A DNA stretch of 64,000 bases from assembly GCF_001420605.1 (NCBI RefSeq), contig NZ_LJIZ01000012.1, forward strand, positions 1 to 64,000, written 5' to 3'. Position numbers and translations under genes: made by a program. The notes beneath the pieces were generated by a model. That model worked only from the letters and a program-made list of their open reading frames with translations. It searched no databases and was not told the DNA's origin. The stretch is from Bacillus sp. FJAT-25509. GTDB taxonomy: Bacteria; Bacillota; Bacilli; Bacillales; Bacillaceae_G. Within the stretch, counting starts at the first letter, position 1; each line of letters opens with the position of its first letter. This document shows, piece by piece, positions 9,293-18,829 of the stretch.

Positions 9293-10039
9293 TTAATTTA
9301 CGCTAACCTCTTTTTCAGTATGGTCATGTAAATCCTCTTTTTCAACATGAACCTTTACTGTATTTGTTCCTTTTTCTTTAAATGTATACTTAACTTCATA
9401 TTCGCCAGGTGCAACTTCTTTTGCATCAGTATAGTCATGCTTTCCTTGCTCATCTTTCCATGTTTCAATTCGCACGTTCGCTTTTTCAAGTGGTTTACCA
9501 TCATTTGTCATAAGATGAATCGTAAAGAGATTTTCTTTATTTGCAACAATCTTTTCAGTGCCCATTAAATGAATCATTACATCGCCATGATGATTATCTC
9601 CACTGTGTGTTTCATGTTCACTCTTTCCAGTATTACTATTACTAGTTGAGGTAGTAGCTTGAACTTTAAAATCCTTTTTCGGCATTGAATGTTGATCCCT
9701 AGCAGTAACATGGGCAATAACATAATAATCTCCCGGATCAGTAAATTTATATGTAGCCGAATAAATACCATCTGCACCATTTTTTGCATCAAGCATGGCA
9801 ATACTATCCTCACCATTTTTACCAATTTCAAATTGAACTTCATCTGCGTCAGAAACCGCTTTATTATTTTGACTAACTTCAGCACCAATTGTAATTTCTT
9901 TATTTAAACTAATATCGGATGTCGGCAGAAGTATATTTACATCAACAGGTTTTTCAACTACAGGTTCCTTCTTCTTCTCATTAGAACATCCTGCAGTAAT
10001 CATAATGCTTACAATTAATAGACTTAAAAACTTTTTCAT
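9293..10039 (-). CDS. lipoprotein with tandem FixH/YtkA-like domains
   Basis: 248 residues. The lipobox is ITAGC with Cys18. Two Ig-like YtkA/FixH-type domains follow (about 30-128 and 155-246), joined by a Ser/Thr-, His- and Asp-rich linker (HETHSGDNHHGD) that could bind a metal. YtkA-type domains occur with cytochrome oxidase and copper-handling genes, but none is adjacent here. It lies upstream of the propeller lipoprotein/two-component operon in the same direction, 110 bases away. A role at the cell surface is secure; substrate or metal is inference. Confidence 0.75.
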   Translation of the reverse strand: MKKFLSLLIVSIMITAGCSNEKKKEPVVEKPVDVNILLPTSDISLNKEITIGAEVSQNNKAVSDADEVQFEIGKNGEDSIAMLDAKNGADGIYSATYKFTDPGDYYVIAHVTARDQHSMPKKDFKVQATTSTSNSNTGKSEHETHSGDNHHGDVMIHLMGTEKIVANKENLFTIHLMTNDGKPLEKANVRIETWKDEQGKHDYTDAKEVAPGEYEVKYTFKEKGTNTVKVHVEKEDLHDHTEKEVSVN

Positions 10040-10252
10040 ATGTATTACCTCCTAAGATTCTGCTAAAGTAAACAGATCTTATATTTTAGATCGATAAGAT
10101 TATGTTTTAAATGCGCTTTGTTAAACAGATCTGGATTAGTCTAATGTAGCTAATAAATTCACAAAAACAATCTATCACAAAAATGTGATGAAAATGTGAT
10201 GTAACTCCAAAAAAAAGAGACCTTCCTTAGTAAGTCCCCATTATGAATTATT

Positions 10253-10435
10253 TTATTCACGTATTGATTTTTTTTCTTTTGATTCCATTAATTCTGTTAT
10301 ACGCTTTTCTTCTTTCAGCGATGCCTTTTTAATTAAGTAAAAAGTAATAAATGCGCCAATCATAAAAATAATTAATGAAATAACGGCAGGTATATACTCT
10401 GTTTTATCTTCAGGAAAATATAAAAACTCCATCAT
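10253..10435 (-). CDS. small single-pass membrane protein, unknown
   Basis: 60 residues from ATG 10435: a short acidic N-terminus, one hydrophobic helix (IPAVISLIIFMIGAFITFYL, about residues 13-32), then a highly charged Lys/Glu tail. GGGAGTG lies about 10 bases upstream. No family recognised. The longer frame to 10519 lacks a ribosome site. It lies on the same strand upstream of the YtkA-like gene, but about 210 bases away. Confidence 0.55.
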   Translation of the reverse strand: MMEFLYFPEDKTEYIPAVISLIIFMIGAFITFYLIKKASLKEEKRITELMESKEKKSIRE

Positions 10436-10519
10436 TGTCCCATCACTCCCACTGCCAATTATACAAAGTATTCTAAAATAATCAAAGTAAAATGAGGTAT
10501 AGGTTAAAAGATTTTCCAC

Positions 10520-10623
10520 TGATAATTAAGTATTGTGTTGTTGATTTCCACTTCGGGATGCTCGCTTTCCATGGAAAGCGAGCACCCTGTAGTGGAAATC
10601 AATAGGCACAACTTACTTATCAA
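10520..10623. repeat. long palindrome built from two inverted repeat-core ends
   Basis: A ~104-base imperfect palindrome centred on CCATGG at 10569-10574. The inner arms are GCTCGCTTTCC/GGAAAGCGAGC, the next arms TTGATTTCCACT/AGTGGAAATCAA, and the outer arms continue the symmetry. The right half matches the 3' end of the core in the mobile-element copies at 25208-25335 and 58203-58333. Confidence 0.8.
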
Positions 10624-10670
10624 TGATACATCCAACAATTTAATTAACAAATTCCTCTTTCTACAAAATA

Positions 10671-10703
10671 AAAAACCAACTGATTTAAAATCAATTGGTT
10701 TTT
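10671..10703 (-). terminator. kapD terminator
   Basis: AAAAACCAACTGATTT pairs with ATCAATTGGTTTTT around a three-base loop, with a T run on the minus strand. Confidence 0.85.
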
Positions 10704-11322
10704 AGTATGAAGATATTCTTTTCTTTAATAATGAAAAATCAATTAAGTCTCCTAAAGTTGCTGGAGCAGGTTTTTTCATATATTGCTTATCTTTTTCTAC
10801 TAATTTATAAATATGATATGTCGTTAATGCATCATCTAGTGCTTTGTGGTGATTTCCAGTTCCATCTTTTCCATACTCTTTCATTGCGTTCCAAAGGCCA
10901 GTTTGATTTTGGTTACCGAAGAAGGTTTTATACTCAAGACATAAATCCCTTACTTCTCCATTAATTGGGAATGAAATATTTGCAGCCTCACAATTATGTT
11001 TTAGTACTCTCATATCCATATTGCCCCAAGTAATTACCGTAGTTCGATAGTTATTTGTCGCTTCATTTAATATTTCTCCAAGTTCTTTTAACTGTATACC
11101 ATGATCAACATTCTCTTGAGAAATATTTAGAAACCTTTTGCATCTTGAGGATAACGTTGGAAACTGTAGCGGTTTAACAAATGAAGAATATGTTTGATTA
11201 ATCTCATCATTAATGACACTTACAAAACCAACTTCAATGATTTCCGGAAAAAATTTAATTCCTTTTGATTTTCCATCTGGCATTGTAAATTCAAAATCAA
11301 TAAACAGTAACTGCTCTTTCAT
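10702..11322 (-). CDS. kapD: DEDDh 3'-5' exonuclease, KinA-pathway inhibitor KapD
   Basis: 206 residues forming one exonuclease domain. Exo I is FIDFEF (Asp8, Glu10), a central Asp lies in TWGNMDMRVL, and Exo III is HHKALDDA with catalytic His and Asp. In B. subtilis KapD inhibits the KinA route to sporulation and is an RNase-like exonuclease. The neighbour kapB of B. subtilis is absent here. The start follows GGAGGTGAGG. It is divergent from pbpD. Confidence 0.88.
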   Translation of the reverse strand: MKEQLLFIDFEFTMPDGKSKGIKFFPEIIEVGFVSVINDEINQTYSSFVKPLQFPTLSSRCKRFLNISQENVDHGIQLKELGEILNEATNNYRTTVITWGNMDMRVLKHNCEAANISFPINGEVRDLCLEYKTFFGNQNQTGLWNAMKEYGKDGTGNHHKALDDALTTYHIYKLVEKDKQYMKKPAPATLGDLIDFSLLKKRISSY

Positions 11323-11563
11323 TTCCTCACCTCCAGAAAAATAAATTTTCTGATTTTTACTTATTGTCTTATATGATTAACGAATATTCAAGTAAGACAA
11401 ATTTCCTATTTTCAACTTTATTCCTTATTTTATTAATACAACCAATTTGTGTAAAAAATAACATAAGATACCCATCAAGATGAAAAATCGTGTTAAAATA
11501 ATATCGTTCGTTTAATTTTTTCTTTAAACGAATTAATAAATAGAAAGTATATAGAGGGCTATT

Positions 11564-13435
11564 ATGAAAAAAATTATTGGATTTATTATTATTATAATAA
11601 GCTTTCTTGTCTTTTATTTCACATCTCAGCAAGCTATGATGGCGTATGAGACCTCAAAACATATTCCCAAAAAGAAGGTAGAAGAACTACCTGTTGTTTC
11701 TTTATCACAGAACAGTGTTTTTTATGACAGAAATAATAATCCTTTTTACATTCCTGCTTCTGGTGATAATAGAATTAATTTAAAAAGCGGTGATATTCCG
11801 CAACTAGTAAAGGATATCTTTATTTCTACCGAAGATCGATATTTTTATTCACATAAGGGTATTGATTTATTTGGAGTTGCTAGGGCATTTATGGTGAATG
11901 TTTCGAATAGTGGAATAGAACAGGGAGCTAGTACAATTACACAGCAACTTGCAAGAAATTTATATTTAACTCAAGCGCGTACAGTCGAACGCAAAATAAA
12001 AGAGATTCAAATCTCTTTACAACTTGAAAAGCAATATTCTAAAGATCAAATTTTAGAAATGTACATTAATACAATATATTTTGCAAACCGAAACTATGGA
12101 ATTGAAGCTGCAAGTAAAGCATATTTTAGCAAATCGGCAAAGGATTTGAGTATCGCTCAAACCGCTTTCGTATGTACAATTCCAAATAACCCAACTTTAT
12201 ATGATCCTTTGAAAAACTTTAATAACGCTAAAAAGCGTCAAGAAAGAATTTTAGGTATTCTTAGAGATCAGGGTAAAATCACTGAGCAACAGTATACTGC
12301 TGCTATGAAAGAAAAAATCACGCTAAAGAAAGATAGTAAAACACAGGAATATCCTGATTACTATTCTTACGTTGATTCTGAACTGAAGAGCATTTTAGCT
12401 GGTAAAAAAGGAAAATTTAATACTAGCAAACTATCAGCAGCACAACAAACTGAATTAAAAAAATTAAAAACTGTTCAAGAAAGAGCATTATATTTACAAA
12501 ATCAAGGCTTAAAAGTCTATACAAGCTTAAATCCATCGGTACAACAAGTGACTGTCAGCGCAGTTAATCGAGGAACACTTTCAACAAATACGCAGGGCGC
12601 TGCAGTTGTAGTAAAAAATGATACACATGAAATTATTGCAATTTCTGGGGGAAGAAACTATGAACCTCACAATCTAAATCGAGCGTTCCAATCGTATAGA
12701 CAGCCAGGTTCAACAATTAAACCATTACTAGTTTATGCGCCATATATTGAAACCTTTGGTGCTACTCCTGATACAAAAGTAAACGCAGATAACTACTGTA
12801 AGGGCACATATTGCCCTAAAAATGATAGTAAGAAAGAATACGGTGATGTAACTTTACGTACTGCTATGCAGAACTCATTCAATACGGCCGCAGTTCGATT
12901 ATATGAGCAACTTACACCACGTATAGGTTATTCATACTTAGATAAGTATGGTTTTAGAACGATTACAAATGAAGACCGTATAGAGCTTGGTCGTGCACTT
13001 GGTGGCTTCAATGTCGGTATGTCACCATTAGAAATGACAGATGCATATTCTACATTCGGAAACAATGGGGTATTCTATGAAAATACCGCGATTAAAAAAA
13101 TCACGTTAAGAGATGGTACTGTTTTATACGATAATGAACCAAAAGCAGTTCGAGTATACAATCCATCAACGAACGAAACAATGAGAAGCATGTTAAACTC
13201 TGTAGTAAAAGATGGTACTGCTAAACATATTTATATGCCGTTAAACTATATAGGTGGTAAAACAGGTACAACTAACGATAATACGAATCTATGGTTCATG
13301 GGATTAACTTCAAATTATACAATTGGTACATGGATTGGTAATGATAAACAAAGAATTCCAATTCCAAAAAACTATTCTTATCCACCTACACAACGAATTT
13401 GGCAAAACATCGTTGTGAATGGCCATTTATATTAA
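11564..13435 (+). CDS. pbpD: class A penicillin-binding protein 4
   Basis: 623 residues, matching the ~624 of B. subtilis PbpD. A membrane anchor (4-24) is followed by the glycosyltransferase domain with catalytic Glu90 (STEDRYFYSHKG) and GASTITQQLARNLYL at 121-135. The transpeptidase domain has Ser383 of STIK, SFN at 438-440 and KTG at 566-568. It polymerises and cross-links peptidoglycan outside the membrane. The kapD-pbpD order matches B. subtilis. A strong hairpin terminator follows. Confidence 0.95.
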   Translation: MKKIIGFIIIIISFLVFYFTSQQAMMAYETSKHIPKKKVEELPVVSLSQNSVFYDRNNNPFYIPASGDNRINLKSGDIPQLVKDIFISTEDRYFYSHKGIDLFGVARAFMVNVSNSGIEQGASTITQQLARNLYLTQARTVERKIKEIQISLQLEKQYSKDQILEMYINTIYFANRNYGIEAASKAYFSKSAKDLSIAQTAFVCTIPNNPTLYDPLKNFNNAKKRQERILGILRDQGKITEQQYTAAMKEKITLKKDSKTQEYPDYYSYVDSELKSILAGKKGKFNTSKLSAAQQTELKKLKTVQERALYLQNQGLKVYTSLNPSVQQVTVSAVNRGTLSTNTQGAAVVVKNDTHEIIAISGGRNYEPHNLNRAFQSYRQPGSTIKPLLVYAPYIETFGATPDTKVNADNYCKGTYCPKNDSKKEYGDVTLRTAMQNSFNTAAVRLYEQLTPRIGYSYLDKYGFRTITNEDRIELGRALGGFNVGMSPLEMTDAYSTFGNNGVFYENTAIKKITLRDGTVLYDNEPKAVRVYNPSTNETMRSMLNSVVKDGTAKHIYMPLNYIGGKTGTTNDNTNLWFMGLTSNYTIGTWIGNDKQRIPIPKNYSYPPTQRIWQNIVVNGHLY

Positions 13436-13444
13436 TCTATAAAC

Positions 13445-13487
13445 AAAAAAGTAGCACTTTTGATTATCAAAAGTGCTACTTTTTTTA
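13445..13487. terminator. bidirectional terminator pbpD/yufK
   Basis: AAAAAAGTAGCACTTTTGAT pairs with a perfect inverse copy ending in CTACTTTTTTT. Confidence 0.93.
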
Positions 13488-14042
13488 AAATGGCATTGAA
13501 GTTTTTAATTTAGCTAAAACCGTAAATGCACCATATACTACTCCGCTACCTACTAATCCCCAAATGATTAATTGGATCATTATAAATCCAATGACCCCTA
13601 CAATTGTATAGTTAGATTTTTGCTTAATTAAAAATAAAATATAAAATGCAATTACTGATACTAGTAAAACAATAGCAATATACACTAAAGATTTATTTAA
13701 AAAGATAGCGATTAATCCACCTATTAAGAAGACAAAAGAATATTTCTTAGTTGCTAATAAGTCTACTCCTTCATTATCCTTTGAAAATAGAAGTAGAGCA
13801 AATTGCCAGATCATATCAGAAATTAATTTGAATCCACTCAAAACTAAATAGAAAAGAAATGCTATACCTAGAAATGTAAGGATTCTAATTTCCTTCTCTG
13901 GAAGTAGATCTGTAAGTGGTTGTAGAATACCAGATACTGATAAAAAGTTTATAGTCATTTGAAAGAAGTTTAATGTAATGGCGACCGTAAACATAATAAT
14001 TGATAAAAGTGCATTAAAGCCTGTGTAATATATATTTTTCAT
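13485..14042 (-). CDS. yufK: DUF5366 membrane protein (YufK)
   Basis: 185-residue integral membrane protein with about five hydrophobic helices. Its length and position beside pbpD match YufK of B. subtilis (DUF5366). No catalytic motif or transport signature is visible, and function is unknown. The start follows GAAAGGAGAC. Confidence 0.75.
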   Translation of the reverse strand: MKNIYYTGFNALLSIIMFTVAITLNFFQMTINFLSVSGILQPLTDLLPEKEIRILTFLGIAFLFYLVLSGFKLISDMIWQFALLLFSKDNEGVDLLATKKYSFVFLIGGLIAIFLNKSLVYIAIVLLVSVIAFYILFLIKQKSNYTIVGVIGFIMIQLIIWGLVGSGVVYGAFTVLAKLKTSMPF

Positions 14043-14289
14043 CGAATGTCTCCTTTCTTCTCTATCTCAAGAAATTTCAAATTCATTCAAAAATCCTTAA
14101 ATAGAGGATGTCTCACTTATCTTCGAATTTTTATATACACAACTTAATTATTTTACCATAAGTTTAAGATAAAATTGATGAGTTTCTACTTTTTCTTTTT
14201 AGAAATAATCATTTTAAATTACATTTAATATTTAAGAAACTCGACTCATCCTTTAACCAAGTGTCATTCGTTTGATATCCACGTCCATA

Positions 14290-14329
14290 AAAAAACTGCT
14301 AAATTATAATTGTAATTTAGCAGTTTTTT
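14290..14329 (-). terminator. yuxO terminator
   Basis: AAAAAACTGCTAAATT pairs with TAATTTAGCAGTTTTTT just downstream of the thioesterase stop. Confidence 0.9.
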
Positions 14330-14332
14330 ATG

Positions 14333-14719
14333 TTAATTTCTTTTATCTTTAATCGCAACTGTACATCTTGAGATACAAACTAACTGCTCATCCTCGGAAT
14401 AAATTTTTATATCCCAAACCATTGTCGTTTTACCTGTATGTACTGCAGTTCCGATCGCTGTTACGACACCGTCACGAACAGAACGTATATGATTTGCGTT
14501 TATTTCAAGGCCAAAAGCGAGTTGATTCTCTTGATCAATCATCGAAAACGTCCCTACACTCGCAACTGTTTCAGCTAAAGCAACTGAAGCACCACCGTGT
14601 AAATAACCAAACGGTTGATGTACTTTTTCCGTTACCTCCATTTTCATCACTACTTTGCCTTCTTCAACAGACTCTATCGTCATGCCTAAAGCATGCATTA
14701 AGGTCATTTTCTCTTCCAT
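14333..14719 (-). CDS. yuxO: hotdog-fold thioesterase (YuxO/PaaI family)
   Basis: 128 residues, the full length of a single hotdog domain. The family's HQPFGYLHGGASVALAE motif carries the conserved HGG and the acidic active-site residue. PaaI-family enzymes hydrolyse acyl-CoA thioesters; the B. subtilis relative has been linked to the menaquinone intermediate DHNA-CoA, but no men gene lies here, so the substrate is left open. The start follows GGAGGAGTA. Confidence 0.85.
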   Translation of the reverse strand: MEEKMTLMHALGMTIESVEEGKVVMKMEVTEKVHQPFGYLHGGASVALAETVASVGTFSMIDQENQLAFGLEINANHIRSVRDGVVTAIGTAVHTGKTTMVWDIKIYSEDEQLVCISRCTVAIKDKRN

Positions 14720-14901
14720 TACTCCTCCGCCTCTCGATTAAAGCTTACGTGCTTTAAACAAAATCTATTTTCGTCATACTTGTTTGAACAAAAGATTATG
14801 TTTAACAAATTCTATTTTATTATAAAATTTTACATATTTTAAATTCGAGGTAATGAAAAGATTATCCTTTTATTCGAAATAAATTTACTAGTAACGTTGT
14901 A

Positions 14902-14923
14902 AACCCCTTGCAATTGCAAGGGG
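14902..14923 (-). terminator. weak terminator after the SRPBCC gene
   Basis: ACCCCTTGCAATTGCAAGGGG is a perfect palindrome 8 bases after the stop; the T run is short. Confidence 0.55.
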
Positions 14924-14930
14924 CATGTTT

Positions 14931-15392
14931 TTATAGTACGCCATCAAACCGTTTTTCTGCGTAATTTTTTAAACTATCCATTTGTTTTACTAAATTTCGT
15001 TTTGTGAACCAACTGAGTATGAAGCCCGTCATTTTAGCTACTACTGAAGACATTTCCAAGCTACATTCATAATCTAACCGGGTCTGATTTGATTCAACAG
15101 AAAAAAATCGATAGACCGCATCTGCTGTATAATTAGTATGCTTTAATCGAATACCCAATTCTTTTGGTGGGCTATAGGAAATGATTTCGCCATCATATTC
15201 TTGAATTTCCCCATCTTCTTCTAACTTTTGCTTAAACTTATGACCAACTGGATTTTCTCTATTATAATTTTCATCATACTGATTCTCTATAAAACCTTCC
15301 ATCCACTTTTTTAAATGCTCATCTGAATCAACAACTTCAAAAACAGCTTCGATTGGTGCATTAATGATTAAGCTATAATTTATATTTTCCAT
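14931..15392 (-). CDS. SRPBCC (START/Bet v1-like) superfamily protein
   Basis: 153-residue polyketide-cyclase/dehydrase-type SRPBCC protein. It begins with INAPIEAVFEVVDSDEHLKKW, characteristic of this fold, and ends with an amphipathic helix (LVKQMDSLKNYAEKRF). These proteins bind hydrophobic ligands in a deep cavity. The ligand is unknown. The start follows TTGGAGAATAG, only 3 bases after the yuiC stop, so the two are one operon. Confidence 0.8.
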   Translation of the reverse strand: MENINYSLIINAPIEAVFEVVDSDEHLKKWMEGFIENQYDENYNRENPVGHKFKQKLEEDGEIQEYDGEIISYSPPKELGIRLKHTNYTADAVYRFFSVESNQTRLDYECSLEMSSVVAKMTGFILSWFTKRNLVKQMDSLKNYAEKRFDGVL

Positions 15393-15395
15393 GAT

Positions 15396-16043
15396 CTATT
15401 CTCCAATTTGATTCTTTGATTGTTGCCTAAATACTTGTAACGAGTTTTGTTCATTCAATTCTTTTAGATCTGATTCAGTAAATCTTCCTGATCCCTGTTT
15501 TATTATATAAACAGCTAGTTTCTTCTTTCCCCAATGCTCAAATACATCTCCAACAGTTTGATAATATAAGTCCAAATGATTGCCTTTTACTGCTGCGCCT
15601 TTATCTGCTACTACTCCATATCCATACCCAGGAATAAATAATACCGTTCCGATCGGAAATACGTTCAAGTCAGCTGCAATGGTCGAAAATAAATCTCTCT
15701 TTACTTCCACACCTGAATAAGTAATTCCATATGAATGGTCTTTAGGACTTTTTCCTGTCGATTCCCTTCCAGCTGTATATCCAGTTGCTGTAACTGTTAT
15801 CTTTTTATAATTATCCCAATTCGTATTATGTTCGATGTTTTTTGCCATTGTAATCATTATGCTCTCATTTGTGATCGTTTTATTTTCTTCAGCAAATACT
15901 TTATTTATTACGATTGAATCACTAAACCAACCTTTTATTGTAGCGACTTGAATATTTGCAAGAATTTTTAAAGAAGAAAACAAAGCAATAATGAATAAAA
16001 TAGATAAAATAACTCGTCTAAATAATTTTTTATTTATACCCAA
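15396..16043 (-). CDS. yuiC: 3D-domain cell-wall protein (YuiC/Sps family)
   Basis: 215 residues: an N-terminal membrane anchor or signal (~9-30), a linker, then a 3D domain (~83-185) with the three conserved aspartates in [20 protein letters not shown] and NHLDLYYQT. YuiC-type Sps proteins are MltA-like lytic transglycosylases acting outside the membrane on peptidoglycan. The start is TTG 16043 behind AAGGAGTG; the nearby ATG is out of frame. It lies upstream of the SRPBCC gene and downstream of yuiB, as expected for the yui cluster. Confidence 0.88.
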   Translation of the reverse strand: MGINKKLFRRVILSILFIIALFSSLKILANIQVATIKGWFSDSIVINKVFAEENKTITNESIMITMAKNIEHNTNWDNYKKITVTATGYTAGRESTGKSPKDHSYGITYSGVEVKRDLFSTIAADLNVFPIGTVLFIPGYGYGVVADKGAAVKGNHLDLYYQTVGDVFEHWGKKKLAVYIIKQGSGRFTESDLKELNEQNSLQVFRQQSKNQIGE

Positions 16044-16099
16044 TGAATCATTTCACTCCTTTTCATCTTTTCATCTTTCCCTAAAACAAAAAAATTATA

Positions 16100-16130
16100 A
16101 AAAAAACTTTCTCATACATGAGAAAGTTAG
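16100..16130 (-). terminator. yuiB terminator
   Basis: AACTTTCTCATACATGAGAAAGTT is a perfect hairpin followed on the minus strand by eight T. It overlaps the yuiB 3' end. Confidence 0.85.
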
Positions 16131-16450
16131 AACATTTGATATCCATTTTTTCTTAATGAAAGGATTACTACACCTGACATAATTGCTCCTACTAGACCAG
16201 CTGTTAAAATAACAATATCACCGGTTCCTACTGCCATTAGGTTTGTTTTTAGTGTCTCAAAAGCTACAGTAGTATTAGTAAAATATTTTACCGTACTAAT
16301 CTTGTCCACAATCATAACAATCAATAGCGGATAGATTACTACCATAAACCAAGTTGTTCGAAAAAGCATATTTGCTAGGAAACCGATTCCAAAAGCTAAT
16401 ACGAAAAATAACAATATTGAAATTAGTAAAACTGGAATACTCATCACCAT
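16127..16450 (-). CDS. yuiB: YuiB-like small membrane protein
   Basis: 107 residues from ATG 16450 with two or three hydrophobic helices (SIPVLLISILLFFVLAFGIG, residues ~3-25; TTWFMVVIYPLLIVMIVD; and ~78-98). The upstream extension to 16510 would encode a soluble leader and lacks a ribosome site, while GGGGTG precedes 16450 at a suitable distance. YuiB of B. subtilis has nearly the same length and sits upstream of yuiC. Function unknown. Confidence 0.8.
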   Translation of the reverse strand: MVMSIPVLLISILLFFVLAFGIGFLANMLFRTTWFMVVIYPLLIVMIVDKISTVKYFTNTTVAFETLKTNLMAVGTGDIVILTAGLVGAIMSGVVILSLRKNGYQMF

Positions 16451-16538
16451 ATAAAAAACACCCCACATTTTTTCTATATACAGTGTAAAACCTTCTTGTC
16501 CTATCGTCAATTTTAAAAAAATTCAAACTATTTAAAAA

Positions 16539-17018
16539 TTACTTAATAAAATGATATGTAGTATATTGGAATTGATCTCCTGGGTTTAAACCTTTAACCA
16601 CATCCATTGGTTTATTCGGAGGATTTTCGATTAAGTATTTAATTAGTAATGAAGATGTTGGATCTTTTACTAGCTCTTCTTCAGAAATAAAACGTGCATC
16701 TGATAACTCTTCTTCTTGAATCGAAATCGTTGTATCATTTGCCTGTAATAAGAAAATTAACATATTATCACTAATTTCTTCACGAATAACACCAGTTCTA
16801 ACACCTATTAAGCCTATTAAGGATGCGTTTATGCCCGTTTCCTCTTTAATCTCTCTCAATACAGCTTGGTCAACAGTTTCATCTTGTTTTACAAAACCTG
16901 CTGGTAAAGACCATAAACCTTTTAAGCCACTATATTTTTTCTTTACAACTAACCATCTTCCATTAGAGTCTTTCACTAAACCTGCTACTCCTAGCCATAC
17001 ATTACTTCTTTTACTCAT
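16539..17018 (-). CDS. Nudix hydrolase
   Basis: 159 residues. The Nudix box GFVKQDETVDQAVLREIKEE continues into TGI, so the glutamates that bind the metal are all present. Such enzymes cleave nucleoside diphosphates linked to another moiety; substrate cannot be told from the motif. An AAAGGTGG ribosome site precedes the ATG. It lies on the same strand as yumB but 180 bases downstream. Confidence 0.9.
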   Translation of the reverse strand: MSKRSNVWLGVAGLVKDSNGRWLVVKKKYSGLKGLWSLPAGFVKQDETVDQAVLREIKEETGINASLIGLIGVRTGVIREEISDNMLIFLLQANDTTISIQEEELSDARFISEEELVKDPTSSLLIKYLIENPPNKPMDVVKGLNPGDQFQYTTYHFIK

Positions 17019-17044
17019 CTATTATGACCACCTTTACGATAAAG

Positions 17045-17140
17045 AAAACTCGTCTATTGGCGAGCCTTTAGGAGAAGACAGAGACGTAGTTGCCTTTATA
17101 TTTTATACTTAAACTTGGAAACTACGTCAACTCCCTGCTG
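17045..17140. repeat. dispersed repeat, copy A
   Basis: AACTCGTC, a short loop, CGAG, then TTTAGGAGAAG and GACGTAGTTG. The same order of blocks recurs at 34536-34585. An inverse copy of ACTACGTC near 17121 suggests the element can fold back. Confidence 0.5.
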
Positions 17141-17170
17141 CCAATTCAATTTTGAATAATGTACAAAGAA

Positions 17171-17192
17171 AAAGCTCGACTTAAGTCGAGCT
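17171..17192 (-). terminator. yumB terminator
   Basis: AGCTCGACTTAAGTCGAGCT is a perfect palindrome, followed on the minus strand by TTTTTC. Confidence 0.85.
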
Positions 17193-17199
17193 AATATGC

Positions 17200-18417
17200 T
17201 TATAGAAAGTTTAATTTACCTTTTTTAAGAACTAACATTGGTCCACCAAGTACGAATAAATAACGGTTATCAATTACTTTTTTCATAAATGAAGCTTTCC
17301 AACCAGTTAATTTTTTACCGTAAACTACGCCAATTGCATCATCATGTCCTAATGAACATACTGTACCTTTAATGTCTGGTGTGAATTCTTCTAATTCACC
17401 TTTTCCACGAACTAGTACTGCTAAGTTGTGTGCAACATTAAATCCTTGTTGAATTGCAATTTGTGCTGTTGGTGGGTATGGACGGTTACTTGCTTCGTCA
17501 ATTAATAAAGCAGAGTCACCAACGATAAATACATCGTCATTTCCAGGAACACGCATATCTTTTGTAACTTTTACACGTCCACGCATAGCTTCAAAACCAG
17601 CTTGCTCTACTAATGCATTTCCACGTACACCTGCAGCCCAAACAACTGTTGCAGAGTTGATTTTCTCTTCTACATCACCTTTAGCAACGATGATTCCTTC
17701 TTCAGTACATTCTTTAATAGCTGTACCAATTTTGAATTCTACGCCTTTTTTCTCTAATTGAGAAACCGCATAGTCAACTAATTCAGGATCGAAACCTGGT
17801 AATACCATTGGTGCAGCCTCTACGCAAATAATACGAACTAAATCACGATCGATATCATACTCTTTGCATAATTCTGGAACACGGTTTGCAAGTTCACCAA
17901 CAAATTCAATACCAGTAAATCCAGCACCACCAACGATAATTGTTAATAACTCATCGCGTTTTTCAACTGGAGTGTTGTAGTATTTAGAGAAGCTGTAATC
18001 AATATGCTCACGAATTTGACGAGCAGCATTGATGTTAGCAATTGAAAATGCATGTTCTTTTAATCCTTTAATTCCGAAAGTTTCTGACTCAAAACCAAGT
18101 CCAACTACTAAATAATCATAGTCTAATTCGCCGTTAGAAAGAAATACTTTCTTCTCTTCAGGTTTGATTTGAGTAACAGTATCTTGAATAAAGTTAATTT
18201 TATCTTGATTAATCACGTCTTTAATATCAAGACGTGTACGGTCATGGTGTAATGTACCTGCTGCATTTTCATGTAACCATGTTGCTTGGTAGTGGTAGCT
18301 GTTTTTATTTACTAGTGTAATGTCCGCTTCATTTGCAGATAATGTTTTTTGAAGTCGAGTTGCAGTAATAATTCCACCATACCCAGCTCCAAGGATTACA
18401 ATCTTAGGCTTATTCAT
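17200..18417 (-). CDS. yumB: type II NADH dehydrogenase-like flavoprotein (YumB)
   Basis: 405 residues. The FAD-binding site is [10 protein letters not shown] near the N-terminus, the NAD-binding site [11 protein letters not shown] near residue 160, and the second FAD motif FIVGDSAL near 300. This is the NDH-2 architecture, in which electrons pass from NADH to quinone at the membrane face. The C-terminal ~35 residues are basic and amphipathic as in membrane-bound NDH-2. I choose ATG 18417, 10 bases from AAGGATGG, over 18426, which is too close. The region upstream is shared with divergent yumC. Confidence 0.92.
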   Translation of the reverse strand: MNKPKIVILGAGYGGIITATRLQKTLSANEADITLVNKNSYHYQATWLHENAAGTLHHDRTRLDIKDVINQDKINFIQDTVTQIKPEEKKVFLSNGELDYDYLVVGLGFESETFGIKGLKEHAFSIANINAARQIREHIDYSFSKYYNTPVEKRDELLTIIVGGAGFTGIEFVGELANRVPELCKEYDIDRDLVRIICVEAAPMVLPGFDPELVDYAVSQLEKKGVEFKIGTAIKECTEEGIIVAKGDVEEKINSATVVWAAGVRGNALVEQAGFEAMRGRVKVTKDMRVPGNDDVFIVGDSALLIDEASNRPYPPTAQIAIQQGFNVAHNLAVLVRGKGELEEFTPDIKGTVCSLGHDDAIGVVYGKKLTGWKASFMKKVIDNRYLFVLGGPMLVLKKGKLNFL

Positions 18418-18426
18418 GATATACAT

Positions 18427-18829
18427 ACCATCCTTTTAAATTATATTAAGTACCTACAATTTGCTGTAATATCTCTAAATCTATAACTAAGCTCAATAGT
18501 GAGCAATCTAAATCATTATAAATTAGTACATAAGTGAGCAAACGATTATATAGGGATATTTGTCTAAATATTTCGTAATAATTGTCACAAAATGTTAACA
18601 ATTAGCCTATAACAATATTAAAGTTTTTTGTGTAAGATTTCAAGCATAAATCTAATCGGTAGAATTCTCAAAATATTAAACTAAATTAAGTTTTTTTAGA
18701 TTCACACCTTTGTTTTATTAAAGATTTCTACAATAGTTTAATTACCATTTTTTTATTTTATCGGCATAAAATATGATATTATTCTATTATAGATGACATG
18801 CATTTATACATAAGGGGGGCATTCCGTTT
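18427..18829. promoter_or_regulatory. yumB/yumC divergent regulatory region
   Basis: 403 AT-rich bases with no coding capacity. AATTGT (18580) and ACAATT (18598) form a 24-base interrupted palindrome that could be an operator; its half-sites resemble but do not match the Rex consensus. No clean -35/-10 pair is assigned. Confidence 0.4.

Noticed and set aside
11344-11358. CodY-box-like AATTTTCTGATTTTT upstream of kapD
   Set aside because: Only 12 of 15 positions match and the region is AT-rich, so chance is a good explanation.
18580-18603. Rex operator upstream of yumB
   Set aside because: AATTGT/ACAATT symmetry exists, but the inner positions and spacing do not fit the Rex consensus.
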